DNA from: Aliidiomarina sp. B3213
GTDB lineage: Bacteria; Pseudomonadota; Gammaproteobacteria; Enterobacterales; Alteromonadaceae
Assembly: GCF_003290085.1 (NCBI RefSeq)
Contig: NZ_QMKJ01000001.1
Coordinates: 186,001-250,000, forward strand
Length of the DNA stretch: 64,000 nt
Direction of reading: 5' to 3'
The position numbers and the translations under genes are program-made. The notes below the pieces were generated by a model that did no database searches, was not told where the DNA came from, and saw nothing but the letters and a program-made list of their open reading frames with translations. Shown here one piece after another: positions 27,534-37,789 of this stretch (position 1 is the first letter of the stretch; the number at the start of each line of letters is the position of its first letter).

Positions 27534-29270
27534 ATGTCTGATGCAGTTGAAATGACATTAAGGCGCAGGCAGGAACGAGATTTCTCTTCGTTACCTGAAA
27601 GCCTGCCTTTAACTCTTCGAAAAGTTCTTGCTCGCCGAGGCGTAAGTCATATTTCTGAGCTTGAATACGGGTTAAAGGGTCTGCTGCATTTTAATACCTT
27701 AAGAGACTGTGAAAAGGCAGCACAAATCATTGGCGAAGCCATTTTAGCGCAAGAAAAAATATGTATTGTCGGTGACTTTGATGCAGACGGTGCAACTAGC
27801 GTGAGTTTGTTTGTTTTAGCGCTAACCGCAATGGGCGCTCAAGATGTTTCTTTTCTAGTACCTAATAGATTCACCGACGGCTATGGTTTAACTGCACCTT
27901 TGTCGGAAATAGCCCATCAACAAAACTGCCGCTGCCTAATTACCGTAGACAATGGAATCAGTGCTATCGAGGGCGTAGCCAGAGCGAAAGAGCTGGGCTT
28001 GCGTGTAGTCGTTACCGACCACCATTTACCCGGCTCACAAATGCCAGATGCCGACGCGATTGTGAACCCGAACCACCCAGAGTGTTCGTTTGCGAGTAAA
28101 GCTATTGCAGGCGTGGGGGTTACATTTTATGTGCTTATGGCTTTGCGTACTTGGTTTAGAGAAAACCATGAAAGCCACGTTGGTGCGACGGTAAACCTTG
28201 CTCAGTGGTTAGATTTAGTCGCGGTAGGTACGGTTTCAGACGTAGTTCCACTTGATTACAACAATCGAATTCTCGTGCAGCAAGGCGTTGCTAGGATTCG
28301 CGGTGGACAATGTCAGCCGGGAGTCTCTACGCTGCTAGAAGCTGCAGGCAGAGACCCAAGTAAACTTGTTGCACAAGATCTCGGATTCACCGTTGGTCCT
28401 CGAATTAATGCCGCTGGGCGACTTGACGACATGAACTTAGGGATTAACTGTTTGTTAGCTGGTGACTATGAACAAGCCAAAGCAAGTGCATTTCGCCTGG
28501 ATACGTTAAATAGAGAACGCCGCACCATTGAGCAAGATATGCGAGAGCAGGCGGAAAGTTCGGTGGCTCAGGTTTCGATGTCTGGTAATCTTCCTGCCAT
28601 TATTGTGCTCTATCACGAAAACTGGCATCAAGGTGTGATTGGTATTGTGGCAGGGAGAATTAAAGAAAAGTACCACCGCCCGGTGATTGCGTTTGCGAAA
28701 GACGAAAATAATCAATTAAGGGGCTCAGCCCGGTCTATTCCAGGACTACATATTCGTGATGTGTTGGAGCGCGTTCATACTTTGGACCCAAATATAATCG
28801 TAAAATTTGGCGGGCACGCTATGGCTGCCGGCTTAACACTAGACGCGAGTAAGTTGGATGCTTTTCAGCAGTCCGTAGAGCAAGTAGTAGAGCAGTGGGC
28901 TGACGAAGACATGCTGACGCCTGTGGTTTGGTCAGATGGAGAGTTACAGCCTGAAGAAATATCATTGGACTTCATTCATCAATTGGAAAACGTTGGACCG
29001 TGGGGACAAAAGTTCGAGGCCCCGGTGTTTGACAATCAATTTGAGGTAAAGCGTCACGCCTGGCTGAAGGAAAAGCACCTGAAGCTGTGGCTTAAAGACC
29101 CACGAAGCGGGCAAGAGGTGGAAGCAATCGCCTTTTTCGCTGCAGACGCGAAATGGAGTTTTGAACCCTGCCAAAAAGTGACGTTAGCTTACCGCTTGCA
29201 AGCTAATGAGTTTAGAGGTGTGGTTACCCCTCAACTCGTCGTCGAATATTTGTGGTGCAACCCGTCCTAA
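27534..29270 (+). CDS. recJ: Single-stranded-DNA-specific exonuclease RecJ
   Basis: A 578-residue 5'-3' exonuclease used in mismatch repair, base excision repair and RecF-pathway recombination. DHH-family metal motifs are present: IVGDFDADGATS, ITVDNGISAIEG, VTDHHLPG and NPNHPEC in the N-terminal half, and the DHHA1 motif FGGHAMAAGLTL near residue 430. The C-terminal OB-like domain follows. The length equals the E. coli enzyme. It follows dsbC by 23 bases and precedes prfB, matching the usual gammaproteobacterial block. Confidence 0.97.
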   Translation: MSDAVEMTLRRRQERDFSSLPESLPLTLRKVLARRGVSHISELEYGLKGLLHFNTLRDCEKAAQIIGEAILAQEKICIVGDFDADGATSVSLFVLALTAMGAQDVSFLVPNRFTDGYGLTAPLSEIAHQQNCRCLITVDNGISAIEGVARAKELGLRVVVTDHHLPGSQMPDADAIVNPNHPECSFASKAIAGVGVTFYVLMALRTWFRENHESHVGATVNLAQWLDLVAVGTVSDVVPLDYNNRILVQQGVARIRGGQCQPGVSTLLEAAGRDPSKLVAQDLGFTVGPRINAAGRLDDMNLGINCLLAGDYEQAKASAFRLDTLNRERRTIEQDMREQAESSVAQVSMSGNLPAIIVLYHENWHQGVIGIVAGRIKEKYHRPVIAFAKDENNQLRGSARSIPGLHIRDVLERVHTLDPNIIVKFGGHAMAAGLTLDASKLDAFQQSVEQVVEQWADEDMLTPVVWSDGELQPEEISLDFIHQLENVGPWGQKFEAPVFDNQFEVKRHAWLKEKHLKLWLKDPRSGQEVEAIAFFAADAKWSFEPCQKVTLAYRLQANEFRGVVTPQLVVEYLWCNPS

Positions 29271-29371
29271 TTGGCTCTTAGCTCTGTTGTTTTACCCTCA
29301 AATTCGCTAAACTAGCGCCCCATTTTAATCGCTTAACGTTGCTTGTTAGAAATCGTAAGGGACTCTGGACT

Positions 29372-30470
29372 ATGTTAGAAACAAATGCCGTGATGAATGA
29401 TATTGCTGATCTTAGGCAGCGCTCTGAGCAGCTTAGGGGGTATCTTTGACTTAACGGTCAAAGAAGAACGGCTAGAAGAAGTTGAGCGAGAGTTAGAAGA
29501 TCCAGAAGTCTGGAATCAGCCTGAGAAGGCGCAAGCTTTAGGTAAAGAGCGTTCACAGCTCGAAGAACTGGTGAAAGGCTTTAAACAGTTAACACAAGGT
29601 TTAGACGACTCTGAAGCGTTTGTTGAGTTGGCGATAGAAGCTGACGACCAAGATACGTTAGACGACGCTGTTGCTGAAATTGGCAAATGGCGTGAAGTGC
29701 TAGAGGGCTTTGAGTTTAGACGCATGTTCTCTGGTCAGAACGACGTGAGCGATTGCTACGTAGATTTACAAGCAGGCTCGGGTGGTACAGAAGCCCAAGA
29801 CTGGACTAACATGCTGCTGCGTATGTATTTACGTTGGGCTGAAGCTCATGGCATGAAAGCAGAAATTATTGAATTGTCGGAAGGTGAAGTAGCGGGCTTG
29901 AAGTCGGCAACTGTTCGCGTACAGGGCGAATATGCGTTCGGTTGGTTACGCACAGAGACAGGTGTACATAGACTGGTGCGTAAATCTCCGTTCGACTCTG
30001 GTAATCGTCGGCATACGTCTTTCGCGTCGGTGTTTGTTTATCCAGAAATAGACGACGACATTGAAATTGAAATTAACCCAGCCGATTTGCGCATAGATAC
30101 CTATCGTGCGTCTGGTGCGGGTGGTCAGCACGTTAACCGTACTGACTCGGCAGTGCGAATCACGCACGAGCCTTCGGGAATTGTGGTGCAGTGTCAGAAC
30201 GACCGTTCGCAGCACAAGAACAAAGACCAAGCCATGAAGCAGCTAAAAGCCAAGCTTTATGAGATGGAAATGAAAAAGCAGGAAGAAGCGAAGCAGGCAC
30301 TAGAAGATACCAAGTCGGATATCGGCTGGGGCAGTCAAATTCGCTCTTATGTGCTCGACGACGCGCGTATTAAAGACTTACGCACCGGCGTAGAGAATAG
30401 AAATACCCAAGCGGTTCTAGACGGTGATTTAGACCCATTTATTGAAGCAAGTTTGAAGTCGGGTTTGTAA
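29372..30470 (+). CDS. prfB: Peptide chain release factor 2 (with programmed +1 frameshift)
   Basis: RF2 recognises UGA and UAA stop codons. The gene starts at the ATG at 29372, reads 25 codons and meets an in-frame TGA at 29447-29449. Skipping one base there (T at 29447) joins the second frame, which runs to 30470, for 365 residues in all, the E. coli length. The GGQ motif ([12 protein letters not shown]) and the stop-reading SPF tripeptide (RKSPFDSGN) are present. Annotating only the second frame would lose the true N-terminus. It is followed by lysS, the classic prfB-lysS pair. Confidence 0.97.
29432..29450 (+). promoter_or_regulatory. prfB +1 programmed frameshift site
   Basis: CTTAGGGGGTATCTTTGAC (29432-29450) contains an internal Shine-Dalgarno-like AGGGGG (29435-29440), a short spacer, the slippery CTT codon and the in-frame TGA followed by C. 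This is the conserved frameshift cassette by which low RF2 levels raise RF2 synthesis. Confidence 0.97.
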
Positions 30471-30518
30471 GCCCACGTTAAGACACTTTGAAGTTAATGT
30501 TGAATATGAGGAAACAAC

Positions 30519-32030
30519 ATGAGTGAACAATCGCAGCAGCCAGAAGTAGATTTAAATCAGCAATTGCGTGAGCGCAAAGACAAGCTGAAGGCGTTGCGAA
30601 AACAAGGTGTCGCATTCCCGAATGACTTTCGCCGTGACAGCTTAGCCGCCGATTTACATGCCGCGCATGACGAAAAAGAAGGAGAACCTTTGAAAGCTGA
30701 AGGTATTCGCGTTCAGGTGGCTGGTCGCATGATGCTTCGTCGTATTATGGGTAAAGCTAGCTTTGCCACTATTCAAGACATGAGCGGTCAAATTCAGCTT
30801 TATGTGGCGCGTGATAATTTGCCTGAAGGCATTTATAACGACGGTTTTAAAAAATGGGACTTGGGCGACATTGTAGGCGCTTCAGGAACTCTATTTAAAA
30901 CTCGTACGGGTGAACTGACTATTGAAGTTGACGACATTCGCTTGTTAACGAAAGCATTGCGTCCATTACCTGATAAGTTCCACGGGCTATCTGACCAAGA
31001 AACCCGTTACCGCCAGCGTTACTTAGACTTAATCGTGAACCAGAAGTCGCGTGAAACGTTTAAAATGCGTAGCCAAGCAATTAATTACATTCGCAGCTTC
31101 CTTATCGAAAAAGAATTCTTGGAAGTTGAAACGCCAATGATGCAAGTAATTCCTGGTGGTGCGAGTGCGCGTCCGTTTGTAACTCATCACAATGCCTTAG
31201 ACATGGATTTATACTTGCGTATAGCGCCTGAGTTATACCTTAAGCGTTTGGTTGTGGGTGGCTTCGAGAAGGTTTTCGAAATTAACCGTAACTTCCGTAA
31301 TGAAGGCTTGTCGACACGCCATAACCCAGAATTCACTATGTTGGAGTTCTACTGGGGTTACGCAGACTACCAAGATCTTATGGATTTAACTGAAGCCATG
31401 ATCCGTGGTTTAGCAGATGAATTGCTAGGTACTACAGACGTTGAATATCAGGGTGAAACATTCCACTTTGGTCAGCCTTTTGCGCGTTTAACAGTGCTTG
31501 AAGCTATTCTGAAGTATAACGACGACGTTACGATTGAACAGCTGAACGATATTGAGCAAGCGAAAGCTTTGGCGGAAAAATTAGGTATCCAAGTACAAAA
31601 GTCTTGGGGCTTAGGTAAAATTCAAATTGAGATTTTTGAAGAAACTGCAGAGCACCGCTTGATGGAGCCTACATTTATTACTGCGTACCCGGCAGAAGTT
31701 TCGCCACTAGCGCGCAGAAATGATGAAGACCCATTCGTTACTGATCGTTTCGAGTTTTTCGTGGGCGGCCGTGAAATAGCTAACGGTTTCTCAGAGCTTA
31801 ACGACGCCGAAGATCAGGCTGAACGTTTCCAAGAGCAGGTTGCACAGAAAGAAGCAGGCGACTCAGAAGCCATGTTCTATGACGCAGACTACGTGACTGC
31901 GCTTGAGCATGGTATGCCGCCAACTGCCGGTGAAGGTATTGGTATCGACCGCTTAATTATGTTGTTTACCGACTCGCCGTCTATTCGTGACGTGTTGTTG
32001 TTCCCTCACATGCGCCCGCGCTCAGAGTAA
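30519..32030 (+). CDS. lysS: Lysine--tRNA ligase (class II)
   Basis: A 503-residue dimeric synthetase charging tRNA-Lys. An N-terminal OB-fold anticodon-binding domain (about residues 60-150, with [19 protein letters not shown]) precedes the class II catalytic core. Motif 2 is in [14 protein letters not shown] with [13 protein letters not shown], and motif 3 in [19 protein letters not shown]. The ATG follows a GAGGAAA site. It lies 48 bases after prfB. The stop codon directly abuts the stop of the convergent pirin gene, leaving no room for a separate terminator. Confidence 0.98.
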   Translation: MSEQSQQPEVDLNQQLRERKDKLKALRKQGVAFPNDFRRDSLAADLHAAHDEKEGEPLKAEGIRVQVAGRMMLRRIMGKASFATIQDMSGQIQLYVARDNLPEGIYNDGFKKWDLGDIVGASGTLFKTRTGELTIEVDDIRLLTKALRPLPDKFHGLSDQETRYRQRYLDLIVNQKSRETFKMRSQAINYIRSFLIEKEFLEVETPMMQVIPGGASARPFVTHHNALDMDLYLRIAPELYLKRLVVGGFEKVFEINRNFRNEGLSTRHNPEFTMLEFYWGYADYQDLMDLTEAMIRGLADELLGTTDVEYQGETFHFGQPFARLTVLEAILKYNDDVTIEQLNDIEQAKALAEKLGIQVQKSWGLGKIQIEIFEETAEHRLMEPTFITAYPAEVSPLARRNDEDPFVTDRFEFFVGGREIANGFSELNDAEDQAERFQEQVAQKEAGDSEAMFYDADYVTALEHGMPPTAGEGIGIDRLIMLFTDSPSIRDVLLFPHMRPRSE

Positions 32031-32966
32031 TTACGGCTTTTTGAAGCTTAATGGAGGCTCAGGACTCATCAGACGTTCTGGGCCTTTTCCATATTTAGGA
32101 TAGTCTTTCACTGTACCGAAAATGCTGTCGCCTTCATTCCAGCGATTTGCTGCGTCGTACAAATCTTCATTGCTAGTGGCAACGAAGTTCCAGAACATTC
32201 GCAAGTTTTCAGGATAGGGTGTACCTCCCAGCACTAACACATGCCCAGCTCCTGCAATCTCTAACTTATCTGTATTTGTAGCTAAATAAACACCGTTATG
32301 GGCTGCTGTAGCAACGCCATTTATAAGAATGTTGTCGTTTTTCGATGCAACTACATACACCAAGTACTCAAACTCTGTTTCAAGTTGAATAGTGCCTTTC
32401 GCGTCCTGCTCTTCGCTTTTTAAGTCAAAAGCTACGCAGGGCGACTTTACTTCAACGGGCACTTCTAGCTTTTCTAATGCTCCTAAAATAACAAGTCCTT
32501 GGTACGAACCTACTTCTACTTTTGGCAGTTCGCTTACATGAACAAAATCAGGTGCTGTATTCATTTGCTCCGGTGGCAGTGCAAGCCAGAGTTGAACCCC
32601 ATGCAATTCCATTTTTTTTGCATCTTCTTCGGGGATAACCTCGGCGTGGCTAATACCTTTGCCTGCAGTCATTAAATTGCATTGTCCGGGCTTCAGCCAC
32701 TGCTTGGATCCTAAGCTGTCCAAGTGAAGAATTTGTCCTTGCCACAAATAGCTAAGAGTCTGTAACCCGATATGGGGGTGGGGTGCTACGTCGAACGTTA
32801 AATGAGTGCTAGGGGGAGTAGGACCGAAATGGTCAACAAAACAAAAGGGGCCTACAGTTCTGCGCTGCTTTTGTGGAATAATACGAAAAACTTCTATTTC
32901 ATCAGTAAGTTGTTGTGACTTAGAAGACAATGATTGTGTACTCGCTGGAACATTGGAATTCGACAT
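32031..32966 (-). CDS. Pirin family protein (second copy)
   Basis: A 311-residue bicupin, clearly different from the pirin at 22630. The N-terminal cupin carries APHPHIGLQTLSYL and GKGISHAEVIP, which hold the three histidines and one glutamate of the iron site. The C-terminal cupin and the tail (NLRMFWNFVATSNED, DAANRWNEGDSIFGTV) fit the YhhW/YhaK-like pirin C domain. The substrate is unknown. It is divergent from the small membrane protein before pxpABC and is a single-gene unit abutting lysS. Confidence 0.9.
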   Translation of the reverse strand: MSNSNVPASTQSLSSKSQQLTDEIEVFRIIPQKQRRTVGPFCFVDHFGPTPPSTHLTFDVAPHPHIGLQTLSYLWQGQILHLDSLGSKQWLKPGQCNLMTAGKGISHAEVIPEEDAKKMELHGVQLWLALPPEQMNTAPDFVHVSELPKVEVGSYQGLVILGALEKLEVPVEVKSPCVAFDLKSEEQDAKGTIQLETEFEYLVYVVASKNDNILINGVATAAHNGVYLATNTDKLEIAGAGHVLVLGGTPYPENLRMFWNFVATSNEDLYDAANRWNEGDSIFGTVKDYPKYGKGPERLMSPEPPLSFKKP

Positions 32967-33064
32967 GCAATCGCCTTTATTTAACGGTCATCAGACCAAG
33001 GTCGGGTTTGGTTTCATGTTAATCTCTGTCATGCTGCTAGTTAAGTTTAGCTTCGGAATGAATT

Positions 33065-33454
33065 ATGAATCAAATACAACGCGCTATCGCATTAGTTACC
33101 GCTCCCTTAGGGCTGATTTTTTTATTGTCTGAGCAGCAAGATTTGTGGCGGTTTATCGTTTCCACAGAGCTCAACTGGCATAAGGCTTTTATGCCAGCTG
33201 CATGGGGTATTATCCTAGGTGCTGTGCTGGGATTAATGAAAGTAGATGTGGTGCAAAAGTTTGCGACATGGATGACATGGATTTCGACAGCACTAATGAC
33301 CTTTGGCGCAGTGGGCTGTGTTGTTATTTATTTTGAACACCGGGAATGGGTATTCGCTTGGCCAACCATGTGGTTATTTAGTTTCGGGCTGGGGCTATAT
33401 TTACTCATGGTGATGCAGCTTAAATTTTCACAGAAATCGAAAGAGGGTAAATAG
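33065..33454 (+). CDS. Small membrane protein of unknown function upstream of pxpA
   Basis: A 129-residue protein with about four hydrophobic helices (near residues 7-22, 42-58, 66-88 and 98-118) and a basic C-terminus (KFSQKSKEGK). I do not recognise the family. It ends 4 bases before pxpA, so it is almost certainly cotranscribed with the 5-oxoprolinase genes. A link to transport or to the membrane side of 5-oxoproline metabolism is possible but purely contextual. It starts at the ATG at 33065; the frame upstream overlaps the divergent pirin and is not convincing. Confidence 0.75.
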   Translation: MNQIQRAIALVTAPLGLIFLLSEQQDLWRFIVSTELNWHKAFMPAAWGIILGAVLGLMKVDVVQKFATWMTWISTALMTFGAVGCVVIYFEHREWVFAWPTMWLFSFGLGLYLLMVMQLKFSQKSKEGK

Positions 33455-33458
33455 GAGC

Positions 33459-34223
33459 ATGACGCAAAAACAACCACTGTTGTTAAATGCTGATTTAGGA
33501 GAAAGCTTCGGGGCGTGGAAGATGGGCATGGACAAAGATATTATGCCCTTTATCGATTGCGCCAATATTGCTACAGGCTTTCATGCTTCCGACCCTGTAA
33601 CTATGCGTGAAACGGTTCGTCTGGCGCATACCCACCAAGTAAAGATAGGTGCGCATCCGGCTTACCCAGATAAAGAAGGTTTTGGACGCCGTTCTTTGGC
33701 GATGTCTAGCCATGAAATTTCCGCAGCTGTGCTTTATCAGATAGGTGCCTTACATGCTATATGCGTAGCTGAAGGCGCGCAGCTGGCATACGTGAAGCCA
33801 CATGGCGCGCTTTATAACGACATGATGCAAAACGACACAATTTTTGAGGCGGTATTAGAAGCAGTTGCTAAGTTTAATACTGACTTGCCTTTGGTGGTGT
33901 TGGCACTTGGCGACCTGAGTAGACACCAAGAAAAAGCGACTCAGTATGGTATTACTTTATGGCCAGAAGCGTTTGCAGACAGAGCTTATGATGCGAAAGG
34001 CTTTCTAGTGTCGCGGTCCGAGCCAGATAGTGTGTTCCATGAAAGAGCGTGTATTCTTGCGCAAGCAGAAATGATTGCAGAACACGGTGCCGTGCGTTCT
34101 CTTTGTGGCGAGCGCATAGAAATTCCAGCGGTAACGCTATGTGTGCATGGCGATAACCCAGAAGCGGTGAAAACTACCGAAGCTATTCGAACATTACTTC
34201 ATCAACACCATTTAGACGGTTAG
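33459..34223 (+). CDS. pxpA: 5-oxoprolinase subunit A (LamB/YcsF family)
   Basis: A 254-residue TIM-barrel-like protein. PxpABC together hydrolyse 5-oxoproline (pyroglutamate) to glutamate with ATP, removing a damage product of glutamine and glutamate. Diagnostic blocks are LLNADLGESFGAWKMG, the CANIATGFHASDP segment, IGAHPAYPDKEGFGRR and VKPHGALYNDM. The ATG follows TAGGAG by 2-3 bases. It is the first of the three pxp genes and follows a small membrane-protein gene by 4 bases. In E. coli the order is pxpB-pxpC-pxpA, so the order here is rearranged. Confidence 0.95.
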   Translation: MTQKQPLLLNADLGESFGAWKMGMDKDIMPFIDCANIATGFHASDPVTMRETVRLAHTHQVKIGAHPAYPDKEGFGRRSLAMSSHEISAAVLYQIGALHAICVAEGAQLAYVKPHGALYNDMMQNDTIFEAVLEAVAKFNTDLPLVVLALGDLSRHQEKATQYGITLWPEAFADRAYDAKGFLVSRSEPDSVFHERACILAQAEMIAEHGAVRSLCGERIEIPAVTLCVHGDNPEAVKTTEAIRTLLHQHHLDG

Positions 34224-34231
34224 GAAGCGTT

Positions 34232-34933
34232 GTGAAAAACCTAAAGCTTACATTTCAAGTAGCCGGCGTTGACGCAGTGCTCGTGCGCTGTGGTGAGGTA
34301 GAATCGTTAGAGCTTACTCAACACTTAGTGCAATTGCGCCACGCTATTTTGAATGAATTAGAAAGTGTGGTGAAAGAGGTTGTTCCTGCCTACACCACAC
34401 TGTTGGTGTATTACGAACCTCGGCTTATTCGCTTATATGACCTAGAGCTTGCGGTAGAACAAATTGTTGCGTCAACAACATTTAAAGATACTGCGCATAA
34501 CGGCAAAACCATAGAAGTGCCTGTGTGTTATGGCGGGCAATATGGACCAGACTTAGAGCGCGTTGCAAAACAGGCAAAGCTAACTCCAGAAGAAGTGATT
34601 AGCCGCCACGCGGACTGTAACTATACCGTTTCAGCTTTAGGGTTCGCCCCCGGTTTTGCTTATCTATCTGGGTTGCCAAAAGAACTAGAAACACCGCGCT
34701 TGGCTTCTCCGCGCAAAAAAGTGGTGGCTGGAAGTTTGGGGATTGCGGGCATACAAACAGCTGTTTACCCGGTCGCCGGACCCGGTGGTTGGAACATTAT
34801 TGGTAGAGCGCACCAATCTTGGTTTGACCTTGAGAGTGATCCAATGACGCCCGTTGAAGCTGGTGACACCGTAAAGTTTTATGCGGTTTCAGAGCAAGAC
34901 TTTAAAGCGCTTGAGCTAGGGGGGCAGTCATGA
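34232..34933 (+). CDS. pxpB: 5-oxoprolinase subunit B
   Basis: A 233-residue subunit (Kinase A inhibitor / allophanate hydrolase subunit 1 family). The N-terminal half carries VVPAYTTLLVYYEP and the C-terminal half the conserved ALGFAPGFAYLSGLP, PRKKVVAGSLGIAG and PVAGPGGWNIIGR blocks. The start is a GTG at 34232 after TAGGAAG. The stop overlaps the pxpC start in ATGA form. The family resembles Bacillus KipI, but the company of pxpA and pxpC points to 5-oxoprolinase. Confidence 0.94.
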   Translation: MKNLKLTFQVAGVDAVLVRCGEVESLELTQHLVQLRHAILNELESVVKEVVPAYTTLLVYYEPRLIRLYDLELAVEQIVASTTFKDTAHNGKTIEVPVCYGGQYGPDLERVAKQAKLTPEEVISRHADCNYTVSALGFAPGFAYLSGLPKELETPRLASPRKKVVAGSLGIAGIQTAVYPVAGPGGWNIIGRAHQSWFDLESDPMTPVEAGDTVKFYAVSEQDFKALELGGQS

Positions 34934-35859
34934 ATACAGGAATGCTCGTAATTAAACCTGGTATTCACGCGACCACCCAAGACTTGGGCAGAAATGGCTA
35001 CCAGCATTTAGGTGTAACGCCGGGTGGTGCAGCCGACGGATTATCCGCGAATTGGGCGAACAGACTACTAGAGAACGATCCTACTGCCGCCGTATTAGAA
35101 ATTACCGCTGGTGGTTTGGAGCTTGAAGTACAGACACAAACCATGGTGGCGGTCACCGGTGGTGACTTGAACCTTACATTGAACGGGCATCCCCAAATAC
35201 CTTGGCGTAGCTTCTGGGTAAGGCAGGGTGATCGATTGAAGTTTGGGTATCCACGCCATGGTTTTAGGGCTTATTTAGCCGTTTCTGGCGGTTTTCAAGT
35301 AAATACAGTGCTAGGAAGCTGTGCCACAGTACTTCGAGACGGAATGGGAGGCATTCATGGCGACGGTGAACGTTTGCAGCATCATGATTTCTTGCCCTGT
35401 ATCCACCTACAAAAGGAACGTGTTGCAAGGCAAATACCCGAGCGCTATTTACCAGACTTTAATGAAGACTTAACCGTGCACGTTATCCCGGGTTACCAGC
35501 AGCAGCTGTTTGCTAAAGAGTCTTGGCAAACCTTTTGGGACTCTGAATATGAAATAACTCCGGATAGCGACAGCATGGGAGCTCGCCTTAAGGGCAAAGC
35601 GGTTAAACCGCCAGAAATGAACCTGCTTTCAGAAGCTGTATGCTATGGTGCTATTCAAGTTCCGGGTGACGGACAGCCTATTATTTTGCTGCAGCAACGG
35701 CAAACCCTTGGAGGGTATCCTAAGCTAGGTTCTATATTACCGCTGTCGGGCTTCGAGCTAGCGCAAAGAGCGCCGGGGAGTGTCATTCGGTTTAGACCTA
35801 TTGGTTTAACTGAGGCGCAACAACAAATGCGGCGATACTTACGGTTTTTCGGCTTGTAA
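34930..35859 (+). CDS. pxpC: 5-oxoprolinase subunit C
   Basis: A 309-residue protein of the allophanate hydrolase subunit 2 family, the partner of PxpB. Blocks seen are GIHATTQDLGRNGYQHLGV, TPGGAADGLSANWANRLLEN, FRAYLAVSGGF and the C-terminal GDGQPIILLQQRQTLGGYP. Its ATG overlaps the pxpB stop by 4 bases, so the two subunits are probably made in equal amounts. The gene ends about 70 bases before glnS. Confidence 0.94.
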   Translation: MNTGMLVIKPGIHATTQDLGRNGYQHLGVTPGGAADGLSANWANRLLENDPTAAVLEITAGGLELEVQTQTMVAVTGGDLNLTLNGHPQIPWRSFWVRQGDRLKFGYPRHGFRAYLAVSGGFQVNTVLGSCATVLRDGMGGIHGDGERLQHHDFLPCIHLQKERVARQIPERYLPDFNEDLTVHVIPGYQQQLFAKESWQTFWDSEYEITPDSDSMGARLKGKAVKPPEMNLLSEAVCYGAIQVPGDGQPIILLQQRQTLGGYPKLGSILPLSGFELAQRAPGSVIRFRPIGLTEAQQQMRRYLRFFGL

Positions 35860-35929
35860 GCAGCGCCATTTATTGCGATCATATTGGGCTATTTTGGCAA
35901 GTACAGCAGTTTAAGTGGAGAACCTTTGA

Positions 35930-37600
35930 ATGGCCGAGAACGCCACACGTCCAACTAATTTTATTAGAAAAATCATTGACCAGGACCTAGAAACGGGCAA
36001 ACACCGAGAAATTCATACTCGCTTTCCGCCTGAGCCGAATGGCTATCTTCATATTGGTCATGCAAAATCTATCGTTCTCAACTTTGGTATCGCAGAAGAT
36101 TACAAAGGTTCATGTAACCTAAGATTCGACGACACCAATCCGCTAAAAGAAAGCCAAGAATATGTAAGCGCGATTAAAGACGATGTTCGTTGGTTAGGGT
36201 ACGAATGGAATGGCGAAGAGCGTTATTCTTCAAACTATTTTGATGCGTTGCACGGTTTTGCCGTGGAGCTTATTGAAAAAGGTTTAGCGTATGTCGATTT
36301 CTCTAATCAAGACGAAATTAGAGAAATGCGCGGTACGTTGAAAACTCCAGGCACAAATAGCCCATATCGCGACACCTCAGTAGAAGAGAACTTAGCCGCG
36401 TTCACTCGTATGACAGCGGGTGAATATAAAGAAGGCGAGTGTTCTTTACGTGCAAAAATAGATATGGCTTCACCTTTTATGGTGATGCGCGACCCAATTA
36501 TTTATCGTATTCGCCACGTTCACCATCACCAAACAGGTGACAAATGGTGTGTTTACCCCATGTACGACTTCACGCACTGTATTTCGGATGCGCTAGAAGG
36601 TATTACCCACTCGTTATGTACATTGGAATTCCAAGATAATCGCCGTTTGTATGACTGGGTTCTCGACAACATTTCAATTGCTTGCCATCCACAGCAAATC
36701 GAGTTTTCTCGACTGAATCTTGAGTACACGGTAATGAGTAAGCGTAAGCTGAACTCGTTAGTTACAGAAGGTCATGTGGAAGGTTGGGATGACCCAAGAA
36801 TGCCAACCATTGCAGGCCTAAGAAGACGTGGTTATACGCCAGCTTCAATTCGCGAATTTGCGCACCGAATTGGTGTTACGAAAATGGACAACCGCGTAGA
36901 GATGGGTGTTCTAGAGTCGTGTATTCGTGATGATTTGAACCAGAATGCAGCTCGCGCTATGGCTGTCCTAGACCCAGTTAAAGTGGTGATTGAAAACTAC
37001 GATGAAGGTGAAACTGAGTGGCTAGACGCACCTAACCATCCTAATGACGAGTCTATGGGATCGCGCAAAGTTCCTTTCTCGCGTACGTTGTATATTGAAC
37101 AGGAAGACTTCCGTGAGTCGGCGAATAAGAAATTTAAGCGCCTCGTGCTAGGTAAAGAAGTTCGCTTGCGTAATGCTTACGTTATTAAGGCTGAGCGTGT
37201 TGAAACAGACGACGAAGGCAACGTAACCACGATTTACTGCACGTACGACCCGGAAACATTGGGTAAAGATCCGGCAGACGGACGTAAGGTGAAAGGCGTT
37301 ATTCATTGGCTTTCGCAAGAGCACGCTGTGCCTGCTGAGGTTCGTTTGTATGACAGACTGTTTCAGGTACCCGATCCGGCAGCGGAAGACGACTTTAACG
37401 AGAGCTTAAATCCCGAGTCGTTGGTGGTGGTAAATGGTTTTGTTGAACCTTCAATGAAAGAAGCTCAAGCAGGTATTGGCTATCAGTTCGAGCGTGTTGG
37501 TTATTTTTGCAAAGACAAGTCGTCTACTGATGAACACGTTGTGTTTAACCGTACCGTGGGCTTGCGAGACAGCTGGGCAAAAATAGAAGGCCAAAGCTAG
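35930..37600 (+). CDS. glnS: Glutamine--tRNA ligase
   Basis: A 556-residue class I synthetase charging tRNA-Gln. The HIGH motif is in [15 protein letters not shown] at about residue 44 and the KMSKS counterpart in [13 protein letters not shown] near residue 270. The C-terminal anticodon-binding beta-barrels are present in full. The ATG at 35930 follows a GTGGAG site. The length matches E. coli GlnRS. It is followed by a strong terminator and then by the accessory locus. Confidence 0.97.
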   Translation: MAENATRPTNFIRKIIDQDLETGKHREIHTRFPPEPNGYLHIGHAKSIVLNFGIAEDYKGSCNLRFDDTNPLKESQEYVSAIKDDVRWLGYEWNGEERYSSNYFDALHGFAVELIEKGLAYVDFSNQDEIREMRGTLKTPGTNSPYRDTSVEENLAAFTRMTAGEYKEGECSLRAKIDMASPFMVMRDPIIYRIRHVHHHQTGDKWCVYPMYDFTHCISDALEGITHSLCTLEFQDNRRLYDWVLDNISIACHPQQIEFSRLNLEYTVMSKRKLNSLVTEGHVEGWDDPRMPTIAGLRRRGYTPASIREFAHRIGVTKMDNRVEMGVLESCIRDDLNQNAARAMAVLDPVKVVIENYDEGETEWLDAPNHPNDESMGSRKVPFSRTLYIEQEDFRESANKKFKRLVLGKEVRLRNAYVIKAERVETDDEGNVTTIYCTYDPETLGKDPADGRKVKGVIHWLSQEHAVPAEVRLYDRLFQVPDPAAEDDFNESLNPESLVVVNGFVEPSMKEAQAGIGYQFERVGYFCKDKSSTDEHVVFNRTVGLRDSWAKIEGQS

Positions 37601-37628
37601 TTTAAATAATATTCCTATCGTTCAAGGA

Positions 37629-37661
37629 AAAGCCAGAAAGCAGTGTTTTCTGGCTTTTTTT
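37629..37661 (+). terminator. Intrinsic terminator after glnS
   Basis: AAAGCCAGAAA (37629-37639) pairs with TTTCTGGCTTT (37647-37657) around a short loop and is followed by more T residues to 37661. It isolates glnS from the giant gene downstream. Confidence 0.92.
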
Positions 37662-37691
37662 ATGGCTCGGAATTCCCTTCTCTAAGTTAGC

Positions 37692-37789
37692 AGTGAATGT
37701 AACAACCCCACGAATATTCACTCTAAGAGTGCATATAAATATACTCATCCATTATTAACGCAACAATTATTTAACCTTCAGTGGTTAAA
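37692..37789 (+). promoter_or_regulatory. Inverted-repeat-rich control region before the giant surface-protein gene
   Basis: The 215-base AT-rich gap before the giant gene holds three inverted repeats: AGTGAAT (37692-37698) with ATTCACT (37716-37722), CACTC (37719-37723) with GAGTG (37727-37731), and TTTAACC (37770-37776) with GGTTAAA (37783-37789). The last overlaps a weak promoter, TTAACC (37771-37776), 16 bases, TATGCT (37793-37798). These could be operators, but no known regulator motif is recognised. Confidence 0.35.

Noticed and set aside
29447-29449. Frameshift or sequencing error in prfB
   Set aside because: The site matches the conserved programmed frameshift cassette exactly and the joined product has the full RF2 length.
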